A stretch of DNA of 64,000 nucleotides from Brevundimonas naejangsanensis (GCF_003627995.1 NZ_CP032707.1:62001-126000); one strand, 5' to 3'. Positions 1 through 8,338 are shown, counted from the first letter of the stretch. Notes: a model not told the origin generated them from the sequence alone. Program-made: numbers and translations.

Positions 1-297
1 CTCTGCCTGGCGGCGATCTTCGCGCCGGGCCTTCTGCTGGTGACGGGAGTGCTGCCCTTCTGGGACGCCCTGCGCGCGCGGCCGCTGGCGCAGGCCGCCA
101 TGCGCGGCGCCAACGCCGCCGTCGTCGGCGTCCTGGCTTCGGCGCTCTACAGTCCAGTGTGGACCAGCGCGGTGCTGAGCCCCCGCGACTTCGCCGTGGC
201 GCTGGTCGGCTTCGTCCTGCTCACGGTCTGGAAATGCCCGCCCTGGATCGTCGTGGTGCTGACCGCCGTCGGCAGCATGGGCCTGGCCCTGATTTGA
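1..297 (+). CDS. chrA: Chromate transporter ChrA, C-terminal part (cut by window edge)
   Basis: The reading frame is open from base 1 and ends at TGA 295-297, so only the last 98 residues are visible. They form hydrophobic helices separated by short basic loops and match what I recall of the C-terminal half of CHR-family transporters: a PFWDALR-type loop, a RGANAAVVG helix start and a final pair of helices near WKCPPWIVV. CHR proteins are inner-membrane chromate/sulfate exporters of about 400 residues in the long form. The GTG at 40 is internal, not a real start. Family assignment rests on pattern recall from a fragment, so it is good but not certain. Confidence 0.7.
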   Translation, partial: LCLAAIFAPGLLLVTGVLPFWDALRARPLAQAAMRGANAAVVGVLASALYSPVWTSAVLSPRDFAVALVGFVLLTVWKCPPWIVVVLTAVGSMGLALI

Positions 298-400
298 CCG
301 CGCGAGAAAAACAGCGCCCGCTCTGGGGCGGAACCGGCCGCCGTTCGTTCGCTGACCGCCCAGGCGGCGCCGGCCGCGCAAGAAACCGAGGAGATCGACC

Positions 401-892
401 ATGACGACCGCCCCCCCGCAGCGCATCACCCCCTGCCTCTGGTTCGACGGCCAGGCGGAAGAGGCGGCGGCCTTCTACGTCTCCCTGTTCCCCGATTCGC
501 GGATCGACCAGGTGGCGCGCGCCCCGACCGACTATCCCGGCGGCAAGGCGGGCGACGCCCTGACCGTGGCCTTCACCCTGAACGGCGTCGCCTTCACCGG
601 GCTGAACGGCGGCCCCTACTTCAAGTTCAACGAAGCCGTGTCCTTCCAGATCGACTGCGAGGACCAGGTCGAGATGGACCGGATGACCAACGCCCTGTCG
701 GCCGTGCCCGAAGCCGAGCAGTGCGGCTGGGTCAAGGACCGCTACGGCCTGTCATGGCAGATCGTGCCACGCCGCATGAGCGAGATGCTGACCAGCGGAA
801 CCCCCGATCAGTCCCGCCGCCTCATGGAGGCGATGATGCCGATGAAGCGCCTGGACCTGGCCGCCCTGGAGCGCGCCTGGGCGGGCGGCTGA
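401..892 (+). CDS. VOC family protein (PhnB / 3-demethylubiquinone methyltransferase-like fold)
   Basis: 163-residue cytosolic protein. The N-terminus reads RITPCLWFDGQAEEAAAFYVSLF, followed by PGGKAGDALTVAFTLNG and YGLSWQIVP, the signature of the PhnB-type branch of the vicinal oxygen chelate superfamily. Members are usually about 160 residues and form domain-swapped dimers; most have no proven substrate, and the 3-demethylubiquinone label in databases is a fold label rather than an activity. The ATG has a GAGGAG ribosome binding site 7 bases upstream. It ends directly against the stop of the convergent arsC gene, with no spare base between the two stop codons. Confidence 0.85.
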   Translation: MTTAPPQRITPCLWFDGQAEEAAAFYVSLFPDSRIDQVARAPTDYPGGKAGDALTVAFTLNGVAFTGLNGGPYFKFNEAVSFQIDCEDQVEMDRMTNALSAVPEAEQCGWVKDRYGLSWQIVPRRMSEMLTSGTPDQSRRLMEAMMPMKRLDLAALERAWAGG

Positions 893-1240
893 TCAGTCGG
901 CCAGCAGGGGCAGGATAGCCTCGACCGGGCGGCCGATGGCCGCGCCCTTGGGCGTCTCCACGATGGGGCGCTCGACGAGGACGGGGCTGGCCATCATGGC
1001 CGCCAGGACGGCCGCGTCATCGGCGTCGGCGGCCAGAAGCTCGGCGGCCTCGGCCTCCTTCTTGCGCAGCAGGCCCTTGAGGCCGCCCCCCGTCTCGCGC
1101 GCCAGACGGTTCAGGGTCTCGGCGTCCCAGCCCGTTTTCAGATACTCGACCACGTTCGGCTGAACGCCCTTCTCCTGCAGCATCTCCAGCGCCTTGCGCG
1201 AGGTCGAGCATTTCGGGTTGTGAAAGATCGTGACGGTCAT
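893..1240 (-). CDS. arsC: ArsC-family arsenate reductase (glutaredoxin type)
   Basis: 115 residues with a thioredoxin-like start IFHNPKCSTSRKAL; Cys11 is the catalytic cysteine of the glutaredoxin-dependent ArsC/Spx family. ERPIVETPKGAAIGRP near the C-terminus supplies the conserved arginine region. The family reduces arsenate to arsenite with glutathione and glutaredoxin. No arsR, arsB or acr3 is visible nearby, so this is probably the solitary housekeeping or YffB/Spx-like branch, where arsenate reduction is unproven. The start ATG lies 3 bases after the stop of the upstream membrane-protein gene, so the two are probably cotranscribed. Confidence 0.85.
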   Translation of the reverse strand: MTVTIFHNPKCSTSRKALEMLQEKGVQPNVVEYLKTGWDAETLNRLARETGGGLKGLLRKKEAEAAELLAADADDAAVLAAMMASPVLVERPIVETPKGAAIGRPVEAILPLLAD

Positions 1241-1243
1241 GGT

Positions 1244-1777
1244 TCAGACGCTCCGTTTCAACTGCTCAAGCATACGCCCGCCGCGCAGCGCGGCCACATG
1301 GACAAGGCCCGTCGCCAGCATGACGACCCACTGGACGACGGCCAACGGGGTATAAAACTGGCCGGCCTTCTCGCCCAGCATCGCCACCCCGCTCAGGGCG
1401 CTAAGCAGGCTGTAGGCCAGCAGGCCGAGCATGACGGCCGGGATGACCCAGGTCATCCGTCGCCATTGCACCACGGCCAGCACCAGATAGAGGATCGAAA
1501 AGACCACGACGCCGATCATCATCATCGGCGTCATCGCCGCCATGGCGGCCTCTATGAAGGCTTGATCTTCAGCGGCCAGGCCTGCCCCCTGCTGCATCAT
1601 CAGGTCCGTCGACTGCGTCATCCTTTCGGGCATCAGTGGAAGGATGGCCAAGCTTTGGATCGCGCCGATCGCCAACGCCACAGCGCCGGCCCGCGCAGCC
1701 CGCTGCGCCTCGGCCATGCCGCGCGGCGGCGTGAAGGGATTGGCCGCCCGCAGCCAGAGTTTCAGGTTCCGGTTCAT
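1244..1777 (-). CDS. Small integral membrane protein, paralogue of the upstream gene
   Basis: 177 residues with about four transmembrane helices and a soluble N-terminal segment carrying KLWLRAANPFTPPRG. I do not recognise a named family. Its third region has VVQWRRMTWVIP and it ends with LVHVAALRGGRML; the neighbouring gene at 1793-2266 has MQWRRPNRILP and LLHIGGLRGAAAL at the same relative places, so the two look like diverged tandem paralogues. It lies in a minus-strand run ending in arsC, with a 3-base gap to arsC and 15 bases to the upstream paralogue. Function unknown. Confidence 0.75.
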   Translation of the reverse strand: MNRNLKLWLRAANPFTPPRGMAEAQRAARAGAVALAIGAIQSLAILPLMPERMTQSTDLMMQQGAGLAAEDQAFIEAAMAAMTPMMMIGVVVFSILYLVLAVVQWRRMTWVIPAVMLGLLAYSLLSALSGVAMLGEKAGQFYTPLAVVQWVVMLATGLVHVAALRGGRMLEQLKRSV

Positions 1778-1792
1778 CTCGCCCCCTTGGGT

Positions 1793-2266
1793 TCAAGGCT
1801 TGCCGGCAGGCCGGGTAGGCGCGGACTGCGCCAGCGCCGCCGCCCCGCGCAGGCCGCCGATGTGCAGCAGCAGGCACAGGACCATGGCCGCCCCCGCCAG
1901 GGCGATGCTCCAGTCCGGCAGCCCCGGCGCCGCCAGGGGCGCGCCGACCAGAAGGCCGACCGACAGGGCGCTGAGCTCATACAGCGCCCAGGCCAGGCCG
2001 AACCCCGGCAGGATGCGGTTGGGGCGTCGCCACTGCATCCATCCCAGCAGGATCGCGAAACCGGCGAAGACGATCATGAAGCCCGTCGTCGCCCCGCGCG
2101 TCTCCTGGTGCGCCGCATCGCCGTGGAACCAGACCAGCCCCGCCTGCATCAGGCCGATCCCCGCCCAGATCCAGAAGGCCCAGGCGCTGCCGCGCGCGAG
2201 CGCCTTCGCCGTCTCGGTCGAATCGACCGGGGCGAAGGGTTGAGGCGGTGCGATCCGACGGTTCAT
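1793..2266 (-). CDS. Small integral membrane protein, first of a paralogous pair
   Basis: 157 residues, four predicted transmembrane helices after a roughly 25-residue polar N-terminus (MNRRIAPPQPFAP). It shares the QWRR loop and the C-terminal (L/V)H(I/V)-x-x-LRG motif with the next gene downstream, at the same order and spacing, which suggests local duplication. No catalytic motif is visible. It is the first gene of the minus-strand run 2266-893, so any promoter should lie in the 117-base gap before the divergent M20 peptidase gene at 2384. Function unknown. Confidence 0.72.
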   Translation of the reverse strand: MNRRIAPPQPFAPVDSTETAKALARGSAWAFWIWAGIGLMQAGLVWFHGDAAHQETRGATTGFMIVFAGFAILLGWMQWRRPNRILPGFGLAWALYELSALSVGLLVGAPLAAPGLPDWSIALAGAAMVLCLLLHIGGLRGAAALAQSAPTRPAGKP

Positions 2267-2383
2267 GCGCGACTCCCTGACTGAGGCGGCGAAACTATCC
2301 CGCCGCGCGCCGTTTTCCCAAGGGCGCGGGAGAGAAACCGCCTCGCCTTCACCTTTGCCGTCGCCCCGTTTAGGGTTTCAGCC

Positions 2384-3640
2384 ATGCGGATCGACCCTCA
2401 CGACCACGCCGTCCTGGATCATGTCGCGGCCCAAGGCGACGCCATCGTCCAACGGGCGGTGGACTGGTCCAACCTCAACTCAGGCAGCCGCCACGCCCAA
2501 GGGCTGGCGCGGGTTCTGGATGTGCTGGAGACGACGGCGCGCGCCGCGTTCAGCCAGACCGCGGTCGAGCGCTTGCCGACGCAAGGGTCGACCACCGTCG
2601 CCGACAGCGGCGCGGTGATCCCCGAGAGCTACGCCGACTGTCTGAAGATCACCGCCCGGCCCGAGGCGCCGATCCAGGTCGTCCTGACCGGCCACTACGA
2701 CACCGTCTTCCCCGCCGACAGCGCCTTCCAGACCGTCGTGAGCCGCGCCGACGGCGCCCTGAACGGCCCCGGCATCGCCGACATGAAGGGCGGGATCAGC
2801 GTCATGATGGCCGCGCTGGAAGCCTTCGAGACGCACCCGGACAAGGCCCGCGTCGGCTGGACCGTGCTGCTGTCCCCCGACGAAGAGATCGGCTCGCCCG
2901 CTTCGGCGCCCCTGCTGGCGGAACTGGGCGCGCGGGGCCATGTGGGCCTGACCTATGAGCCCGCCCTTTCCGACGGAACCCTGGCGGGCGAGCGCAAGGG
3001 CAGCGGCAACTTCCACCTGATCGTCACCGGCAAGGCCGCCCACGCGGGCCGCGCCTTCCACGAGGGCGCCAACGCCGTCGCCGGCGCCGCCATCATCGCC
3101 GCCCGCCTGCACGCCCTGAACGGCCAGCGCGAGGGCGTCACCGTCAATGTCGCCAAGATCGCCGGCGGCGGCCCGCTGAACGTCGTGGCCGACAACGCTG
3201 TCGTGCGCTTCAACGTGCGCGTGCCGGACGCCCAGAGCGCGACGTGGATCGACGAGACGGTGCGCGCCCTCGCCGCCGAGCCGCCCTTCCCCGGCCTGAC
3301 GCTGGACCTGCACGGCGGCATGACCCGGGCGCCCAAGCCGATGGACGCATCGCAGACGGCCCTGTTCCACGCCGTGCGCGACGCAGGCGAACTGCTGGGC
3401 CAGACCATCGCCTGGAAACCCTCGGGCGGCGTCTGCGAGGGCAACAACCTGCACGCCGCGGGCCTGCCCAACGTCGACACCCTGGGCGTCGTCGGCGGCG
3501 ACATTCATTCGGATCAGGAGTTCGCCTGGCCCTCCAGCTTCGTCGAGCGCGCCCAGTTGTCAGCCCTGATCCTGTGCAAGATCGCCTCGGGCGAGATCGA
3601 CGCCCTCAAACTGAAACAGCTCCGACTGGAGACGATGTAA
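2384..3640 (+). CDS. M20-family metallopeptidase, candidate N-succinylglutamate desuccinylase
   Basis: 418 residues with the full M20/CPG2 zinc set: HYDTVFP (about residues 104-110), GPGIADMKGG, SPDEEIGS with the catalytic and ligand glutamates, the dimerisation-domain GKAAHAGRAFHEGANA, and the final ligand in GGDIHSDQEF. M20 enzymes hydrolyse N-acyl amino acids (ArgE, DapE, carboxypeptidase G2). It lies 4 bases before astA and is probably cotranscribed with the ast genes. The usual pathway desuccinylase, AstE, belongs to an unrelated zinc family and is not in this window. Because DapE-type M20 enzymes cleave N-succinyl amides, replacement of AstE is a plausible inference, not something the sequence proves. 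Confidence 0.85.
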   Translation: MRIDPHDHAVLDHVAAQGDAIVQRAVDWSNLNSGSRHAQGLARVLDVLETTARAAFSQTAVERLPTQGSTTVADSGAVIPESYADCLKITARPEAPIQVVLTGHYDTVFPADSAFQTVVSRADGALNGPGIADMKGGISVMMAALEAFETHPDKARVGWTVLLSPDEEIGSPASAPLLAELGARGHVGLTYEPALSDGTLAGERKGSGNFHLIVTGKAAHAGRAFHEGANAVAGAAIIAARLHALNGQREGVTVNVAKIAGGGPLNVVADNAVVRFNVRVPDAQSATWIDETVRALAAEPPFPGLTLDLHGGMTRAPKPMDASQTALFHAVRDAGELLGQTIAWKPSGGVCEGNNLHAAGLPNVDTLGVVGGDIHSDQEFAWPSSFVERAQLSALILCKIASGEIDALKLKQLRLETM

Positions 3641-3644
3641 CCGC

Positions 3645-4652
3645 ATGCTCGTTGTTCGCCCCGCCGGTCCCGCCGACCTCCATCACCTGCTCGAACTGGC
3701 CATCCTGTCGGGCCCCGGCTTCACAAGCCTGCCCGAGGACGCCGATGTCCTGAGCGAGCGGCTGGAACTCAGCAAGGCCAGCTTTGAAGGCAAGGTCGCG
3801 CCCGAAGAGGCCTGGTACACCCTGATGCTGGAAGACGGCGACACGGGCGATGTCGACGGCATCGGCTCGGTCAAGGCGACGGTTGGGCTGAAGCGGCCCT
3901 TCTTCAGCTTCCGCGTGGTCAACAACACCGTCCAGTCGCCGTCGCTGAACGTGAAGCTGAACCATCAGACGCTGGTGCTGGTCAACGAATGCACCGGCTG
4001 GACCGAGGTCGGCTCCCTGTTCCTCAAGGCCGACCGGCGCAAGGGCGGCGCCGGGCGCCTGCTCAGCCAGTCGCGCTATATGCTGATCGGCGCCCAGCCG
4101 GACCTGTTCGCCGACAATGTGTTGGCCGAACTGCGCGGCGTCTTCACCCCCGACGGCTACTGCCCGTTCTGGGATCACGTGGCGCACAAATTCTTCCCGA
4201 TGGACTTTGACGACGCCGACCGCATGACCGGCTCGACCGACAAGCAGTTCATCCTCGACCTGGCCCCGCGCCACCCCATCTACATCGACTTGCTGCCCGA
4301 ACCGGCCCGCGCCGTGATCGGCAAGGTCCACCCGCAGGGCGTGCCCGCCATGGCCCTGCTGGAAAGCGAGGGCTTCCGCCCCAACGGCCTGATCGACATC
4401 TTCGACGCCGGTCCGACCGTGGCCTGCGGCCGCGACAATATCCGCACCGTCCGCGACGCCCGCGCCCTGACCGCCCGCATCGAGACGGAGGTCGAGGTCG
4501 ACCTGCCCTCCCTGGTCTCGACCGACAGCGTCGCCGCCTTCCGCGCCGTCCGCGCCCGCGTCCTGATCGACGGCGACCAGGCCCGCATGACTCCCGACGT
4601 CGCCGCCGCCCTTAAGATCAAGGACGGCGCCACGGTACGGGTGAAGTCGTGA
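3645..4652 (+). CDS. astA: Arginine N-succinyltransferase
   Basis: 335 residues, close to the roughly 340 usual for AstA. It transfers succinyl from succinyl-CoA to arginine, the first step of the arginine succinyltransferase (AST) pathway in the cytosol. Recognised from VRPAGPADLHHLLELA at the start, NHQTLVLVNECTGWTEVGSLFL, RGVFTPDGYCPFWDHVAHKFF and the C-terminal GPTVACGRDNIRT, all typical of this family. It starts 4 bases after the M20 gene stop. Between it and astD lies a 217-base gap filled by an inverted pair of structured repeats, which could attenuate or stabilise the operon transcript. Confidence 0.93.
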   Translation: MLVVRPAGPADLHHLLELAILSGPGFTSLPEDADVLSERLELSKASFEGKVAPEEAWYTLMLEDGDTGDVDGIGSVKATVGLKRPFFSFRVVNNTVQSPSLNVKLNHQTLVLVNECTGWTEVGSLFLKADRRKGGAGRLLSQSRYMLIGAQPDLFADNVLAELRGVFTPDGYCPFWDHVAHKFFPMDFDDADRMTGSTDKQFILDLAPRHPIYIDLLPEPARAVIGKVHPQGVPAMALLESEGFRPNGLIDIFDAGPTVACGRDNIRTVRDARALTARIETEVEVDLPSLVSTDSVAAFRAVRARVLIDGDQARMTPDVAAALKIKDGATVRVKS

Positions 4653-4695
4653 TACCCGCGCTCAAGCAGCCGCAGGCGATAGCGCACAAGAATGT

Positions 4696-4858
4696 CCTTC
4701 TCCCCTCGTGGGAGAAGGTGGCCTGCGAAGCAGGTCGGATGAGGGGTGTCGCCGCGACGTCCACCCTTTATCCTGGCGACAGCGCCGCCCTGTCAGACGT
4801 CGCCGCAACCCCTCATCCGGTCGCTGCCGCGACCACCTTCTCCCACAAGGGGAGAAGG
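4696..4858. repeat. Inverted pair of dispersed two-hairpin repeats (copies A and A')
   Basis: Copy A runs left to right at 4696-4747 and copy A' right to left at 4808-4858. Each has an invariant hairpin CTTCTCCC-loop-GGGAGAAG, a short GTG linker, a second hairpin and a GGATGAGGGGT tail. The second stem differs between the copies but stays paired: CCTGC/GCAGG in A and GTCGC/GCGAC in A'. The pair fills the gap between astA and astD and could fold into one large structure in the transcript. Other copies are at 8001, 8097, 40265, 40360 and 63907. Confidence 0.9.
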
Positions 4859-4869
4859 GGAGAAAACGC

Positions 4870-6288
4870 ATGACCCACTTCACCTCCACCAACCCCGCCA
4901 CCGGCGAAACCGTCTGGGAGGGCGAAGCCGCCTCCGCCGAACAGGTCGGCGCCGCCGTCGAAGCCGCCCGCGCCGCCTTCCCCGACTGGGCCGACCGCCC
5001 GCGTCAGGACCGCATCGACGCGGTGAAACGCTATCAGGCCATCCTGAAAGAGCGCGCGCCCGAAATCGCCGAGACCATCGCCAGGGAAACCGGCAAGGCC
5101 CTGTGGGAGACCAAGGCCGAAGCCGCCGCCATGCAGGGCAAGGTCGACATCTCCATCCGCGCCTATGACGAGCGCACCGGCGAGCGCAGCAGCGACACCG
5201 CCTTCGGCCGCGCCGTCCTGCGGCACCGCCCGCACGGCGTCTCGGCTGTGCTCGGCCCGTTCAACTTCCCCGGCCACCTGCCCAACGGCCACATCGTCCC
5301 GGCCCTGCTGGCGGGCGATACGGTCGTGTTCAAGCCGTCCGAGGAAACGCCCCTGACCGGCCAGCTGATGGCCGAATGCCTTGAGGCCGCCGACCTGCCG
5401 ACCGGCGTGTTCAACATGGTGCAGGGCGGGCGCGACACCGGCGCGGCCCTGCTGGATCAGCCGATCGACGCCCTGATGTTCACCGGCTCGGGCGCGGCGG
5501 GCGCCCACTTCCGGCGCAAGTTCGCCGACGATCCCCACGTCATCCTGGCGCTGGAGCTGGGCGGCAACAACCCGCTGGTCGTCTGGGACGCCGCCGACGC
5601 CGAAGCTGTCGCCGGCATCGTGGTCCAGTCCGCCTTCGTCACCACCGGCCAGCGCTGCTCCTGCGCGCGCCGCCTGATCGTGCCGGAAGGCGCGCAGGGC
5701 GACGCCATCGTCGAGGCCGTCGCCGCCCTGTCGGATCGCCTGAACTTCGCCCCGTGGGACAGCGACCCTGAGCCCTACGCCGGCCCTCTGATCTCGGAAA
5801 AGGCCGCCAGCAACGCTCTGGCCGCCCTGCAACAGCGCATCGACGCGGGCGCTCGCGTGATCCGCGCCTCAGGCCCCGTCGACAACCTGCCGGGCGCCTT
5901 CGTGAAGCCTGCGATCATCGACGTCACCGGCGTCACGGTCGAGGACGAGGAAATGTTCGCCCCCTTCCTGCAGGTGCTTCGCGTCCCGAGCTTTGACGCC
6001 GCCATCGCCGCCGCCAACGCCACCAAGTACGGCCTGTCCGCGGGTCTGGTCAGCGATGAGGCGAAGAACTGGGACCGCTTCATCAACCGCATCCGCGCCG
6101 GCGTGGTGAACTTCAACCGCCCGACCACGGGGGCGGCGGGCGACATGCCTTTCGGCGGCCTCGGCGCCAGCGGCAACCACCGCCCCAGCGCCTGGTACGC
6201 CGCCGACTACTGCGCCTACCCGGTCGCCAGCTTCGAGGCCGGTTCGGTCAAGAACATCGAAAGCGAGATCAAGGGCTTGCGGGGATGA
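4870..6288 (+). CDS. astD: Succinylglutamate-semialdehyde dehydrogenase
   Basis: 472-residue aldehyde dehydrogenase superfamily enzyme oxidising N-succinylglutamate semialdehyde to N-succinylglutamate with NAD, the fourth AST step. Landmarks are FNFPGHLPNGHIVPALLAG, FTGSGAAGAHFRR (NAD binding), ELGGNNPLVVWD with the general-base Glu, and TTGQRCSCARR with the nucleophilic Cys. GHLPNGH is characteristic of AstD. The ATG at 4870 was chosen because the family begins close to TSTNPATGETVWEG; the frame is open further upstream through the repeats, but that is not coding. Its stop overlaps the next start as ATGA. Confidence 0.95.
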   Translation: MTHFTSTNPATGETVWEGEAASAEQVGAAVEAARAAFPDWADRPRQDRIDAVKRYQAILKERAPEIAETIARETGKALWETKAEAAAMQGKVDISIRAYDERTGERSSDTAFGRAVLRHRPHGVSAVLGPFNFPGHLPNGHIVPALLAGDTVVFKPSEETPLTGQLMAECLEAADLPTGVFNMVQGGRDTGAALLDQPIDALMFTGSGAAGAHFRRKFADDPHVILALELGGNNPLVVWDAADAEAVAGIVVQSAFVTTGQRCSCARRLIVPEGAQGDAIVEAVAALSDRLNFAPWDSDPEPYAGPLISEKAASNALAALQQRIDAGARVIRASGPVDNLPGAFVKPAIIDVTGVTVEDEEMFAPFLQVLRVPSFDAAIAAANATKYGLSAGLVSDEAKNWDRFINRIRAGVVNFNRPTTGAAGDMPFGGLGASGNHRPSAWYAADYCAYPVASFEAGSVKNIESEIKGLRG

Positions 6289-6656
6289 TCACCGACTGGC
6301 GCGGAGATCGTCGGATAGGTCCTCCTCCGCTGATCCAGCGGCTGGATATCTATTGGAAGCTCCCGCTCATCGCTTTCGTCGGTACTGCGTTACTCGTGCC
6401 CTTCATATTGCTGGTGAAGTTCGGTTGGCCTCCGGCGCTTGAGCCTCGCCGACTTGTCTTCATGTGGTGTGCGATGTTCACGCTAATGATGGTGGTCGTC
6501 AGTGAAGCTATTTGGCGCAATGGGCTATGGCGGGAACTCGCCGGGCTCATCGTCGTCACTGCAACCATTGTCACCGTCGTGTGGCTTTTCGCCTTACCTG
6601 TGGCGGCCGCCATCGGGCTGAGCCCGCCAGTAATGATCATCCCGGTGAGTTCATGA
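6285..6656 (+). CDS. Small membrane protein wedged between astD and astB
   Basis: 123 residues: a polar start (MITDWRGDRRIGPPPLIQRLD) followed by about three or four transmembrane helices and no charged catalytic residues. I do not recognise a family. Its base composition is visibly lower in GC than the flanking ast genes, with many T- or A-ending codons (for example GCT, ATC/ATA mixes, TTG), unlike the C/G-ending codons of the neighbours. It overlaps both neighbours by ATGA, at 6285-6288 with astD and 6653-6656 with astB, so it is translationally coupled. The picture is a transferred or fast-evolving gene fitted into the operon; a transport or accessory role is only a guess. Confidence 0.7.
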   Translation: MITDWRGDRRIGPPPLIQRLDIYWKLPLIAFVGTALLVPFILLVKFGWPPALEPRRLVFMWCAMFTLMMVVVSEAIWRNGLWRELAGLIVVTATIVTVVWLFALPVAAAIGLSPPVMIIPVSS

Positions 6657-7987
6657 CCCACGCCATCGAAGCCAACGCCGACGGCCTGATCGGGCCGACG
6701 CACTCCTACGCGGGGCTGTCGCCCGGCAACCTCGCCTCCAGCCTGAACAAGGGCCAAGCGTCGAACCCGGGCGCGGCCGTGCTGCAGGGCCTCGACAAGA
6801 TGAAGACCCTGGCCGACCTGGGCCTGCCCCAGTTCGTCCTGCCCCCGCACGAGCGGCCGAACATCCCCTTCCTGCGCGACCTCGGCTTTGCGGGCTCCGA
6901 CGCCCAGGTGCTGGAGCGGGCGTGGAAGGACGCGCCCTCCTTCGCCGCCGCCGCCTGTTCCGCCTCGCCCATGTGGGCCGCCAACGCCGCCACGGTGACG
7001 CCCAGCGCCGACGCCGCCGACGGCCGCGTCCACTTCACCCCCGCCAACCTGATCACCAACCTGCACCGCAGCCTGGAGCATGATCAGACGAAGCGCGCGC
7101 TGGACGCCCTCTTCCCCGACGCCAGCCGGTTCGCCGTCCACGACGCCCTGCCCTCCGTCGCCCACCTCGCCGACGAAGGCGCCGCCAACCACGTCCGCCT
7201 GTGCCGCGATCACGGCGAGGCGGGCGTCAATCTGATGGTTTGGGGCCGCGAGGCCTGGGAGCATTGGGACGGCCCCTACCCCGCCCGCCAGACGCGCGAG
7301 GCGTCCGAGGCGATCATGCGCCGCCACGCCGCGTCCGGCGCCGTCCTGGCCCGTCAGGGCAAGGCCGCCATCGCCGGCGGAACCTTCCACAACGACGTGG
7401 TCTGCGTCGGCGCCCTGGACACCCTCTTCTTCCACGAGCTGGCCTTCGAAGATACGAACGGAACCAAGGCCGCCATCCGCGCCGCCGCCGACGGCCGCTT
7501 CGAGCCGCAGTTCGTCGAGGTTTCGGCCGCCGACCTGCCGCTGGCCGACGCCATCAGCTCCTACCTGTTCAACTCCATGCTGATCCGGGTTCCGGGCCAG
7601 GACCGCCTGACCCTGATCTGTCCGACCGAGACGCGCGACAACCCGCGCAGCCATGCGGTGGCGCAGAGCCTCGCCGCCTCCAACGGCCCGATCGGCCATG
7701 TCGAATACGTCGACGTGCGCCAGTCGATGCGCAACGGCGGCGGCCCGGCCTGCCTGCGCCTGCGCGTCGTCCTGACCGAAGCCGAACTGGCGGCGACCAA
7801 CCCGGCCATGCGCCTGACCGACGCCCTGCACGTCCGTCTCAGCGACTGGGGCCGCCGCTGGTATCGCGACCGCCTGACCGCCCGCGACCTGGCCGATCCC
7901 AGCCTGCTCGACGAGACGCGCGGCGCCCTGGACGAGCTGACGCAGATCCTGAACCTGGGCGGCGGCTTCTACCCGTTCCAGCGCTGA
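6653..7987 (+). CDS. astB: N-succinylarginine dihydrolase
   Basis: 444 residues (E. coli enzyme 447). It converts succinylarginine to succinylornithine, CO2 and two ammonia, the second AST step. Family landmarks are DGLIGPTHSYAGLSPGNLAS at the start, MWAANAATVTPSADAADGR, GGTFHNDVVCVG, and the C-terminal NGGGPACLRLRV containing the catalytic cysteine of this guanidino-group modifying (penta-beta/alpha propeller) enzyme. The ATG at 6653 was chosen because it overlaps the preceding stop and gives the expected family N-terminus. astC (succinylornithine transaminase) is not in the window; a general ArgD-type transaminase elsewhere could supply that step. Confidence 0.95.
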   Translation: MTHAIEANADGLIGPTHSYAGLSPGNLASSLNKGQASNPGAAVLQGLDKMKTLADLGLPQFVLPPHERPNIPFLRDLGFAGSDAQVLERAWKDAPSFAAAACSASPMWAANAATVTPSADAADGRVHFTPANLITNLHRSLEHDQTKRALDALFPDASRFAVHDALPSVAHLADEGAANHVRLCRDHGEAGVNLMVWGREAWEHWDGPYPARQTREASEAIMRRHAASGAVLARQGKAAIAGGTFHNDVVCVGALDTLFFHELAFEDTNGTKAAIRAAADGRFEPQFVEVSAADLPLADAISSYLFNSMLIRVPGQDRLTLICPTETRDNPRSHAVAQSLAASNGPIGHVEYVDVRQSMRNGGGPACLRLRVVLTEAELAATNPAMRLTDALHVRLSDWGRRWYRDRLTARDLADPSLLDETRGALDELTQILNLGGGFYPFQR

Positions 7988-8000
7988 CGCCCTCCATCTC

Positions 8001-8149
8001 CCTTCTCCCCTTGTGGGAGAAGGTGGCCCGCGCAGCGGGTCGGATGAGGGGTCTTGCGACAGTAGATGAAGCGGATGATCGGTGAGGGACGGCGCAACCC
8101 CTCATCCGTCAGGCTTACGCCTGACACCTTCTCCCACAAGGGGAGAAGG
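8001..8149. repeat. Inverted pair of dispersed two-hairpin repeats (copies B and B')
   Basis: Copy B is at 8001-8052 on the plus strand and copy B' at 8097-8149 on the minus strand. The first hairpin is identical to the other copies; the second stem is CCCGC/GCGGG in B and a longer GTCAGGC/GCCTGAC in B'. The tail GGATGAGGGGT is conserved. The pair lies between the convergent ends of astB and phhA, where it may also act as a bidirectional transcription stop. Confidence 0.9.
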
Positions 8150-8338
8150 AAGACGCCAGGGCATCGCCAAACATCCTAATCCGACGCCTCTATCCCTGAA
8201 AAACATGGGGTTTGCGGGCGTCCGGAACGCTTTTGCGCGCCCGCCCTTCGTCGCGCGCCATCATCGCCTCCCAGCCAGCGCCACGAAGGAGATTTCAGAC
8301 GATTCAGACGAATTGGACTCTGTTTTTCCGAGAGCCGC
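8150..8338. other. Non-coding gap between repeat pair and phhA end
   Basis: No convincing gene. GGGCG at about 8215 and CGCCC at about 8242 could form a weak stem, and a T-rich patch (TGTTTTTC) lies just before the phhA stop, so this may be the phhA terminator area. Nothing else was seen. Confidence 0.4.
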
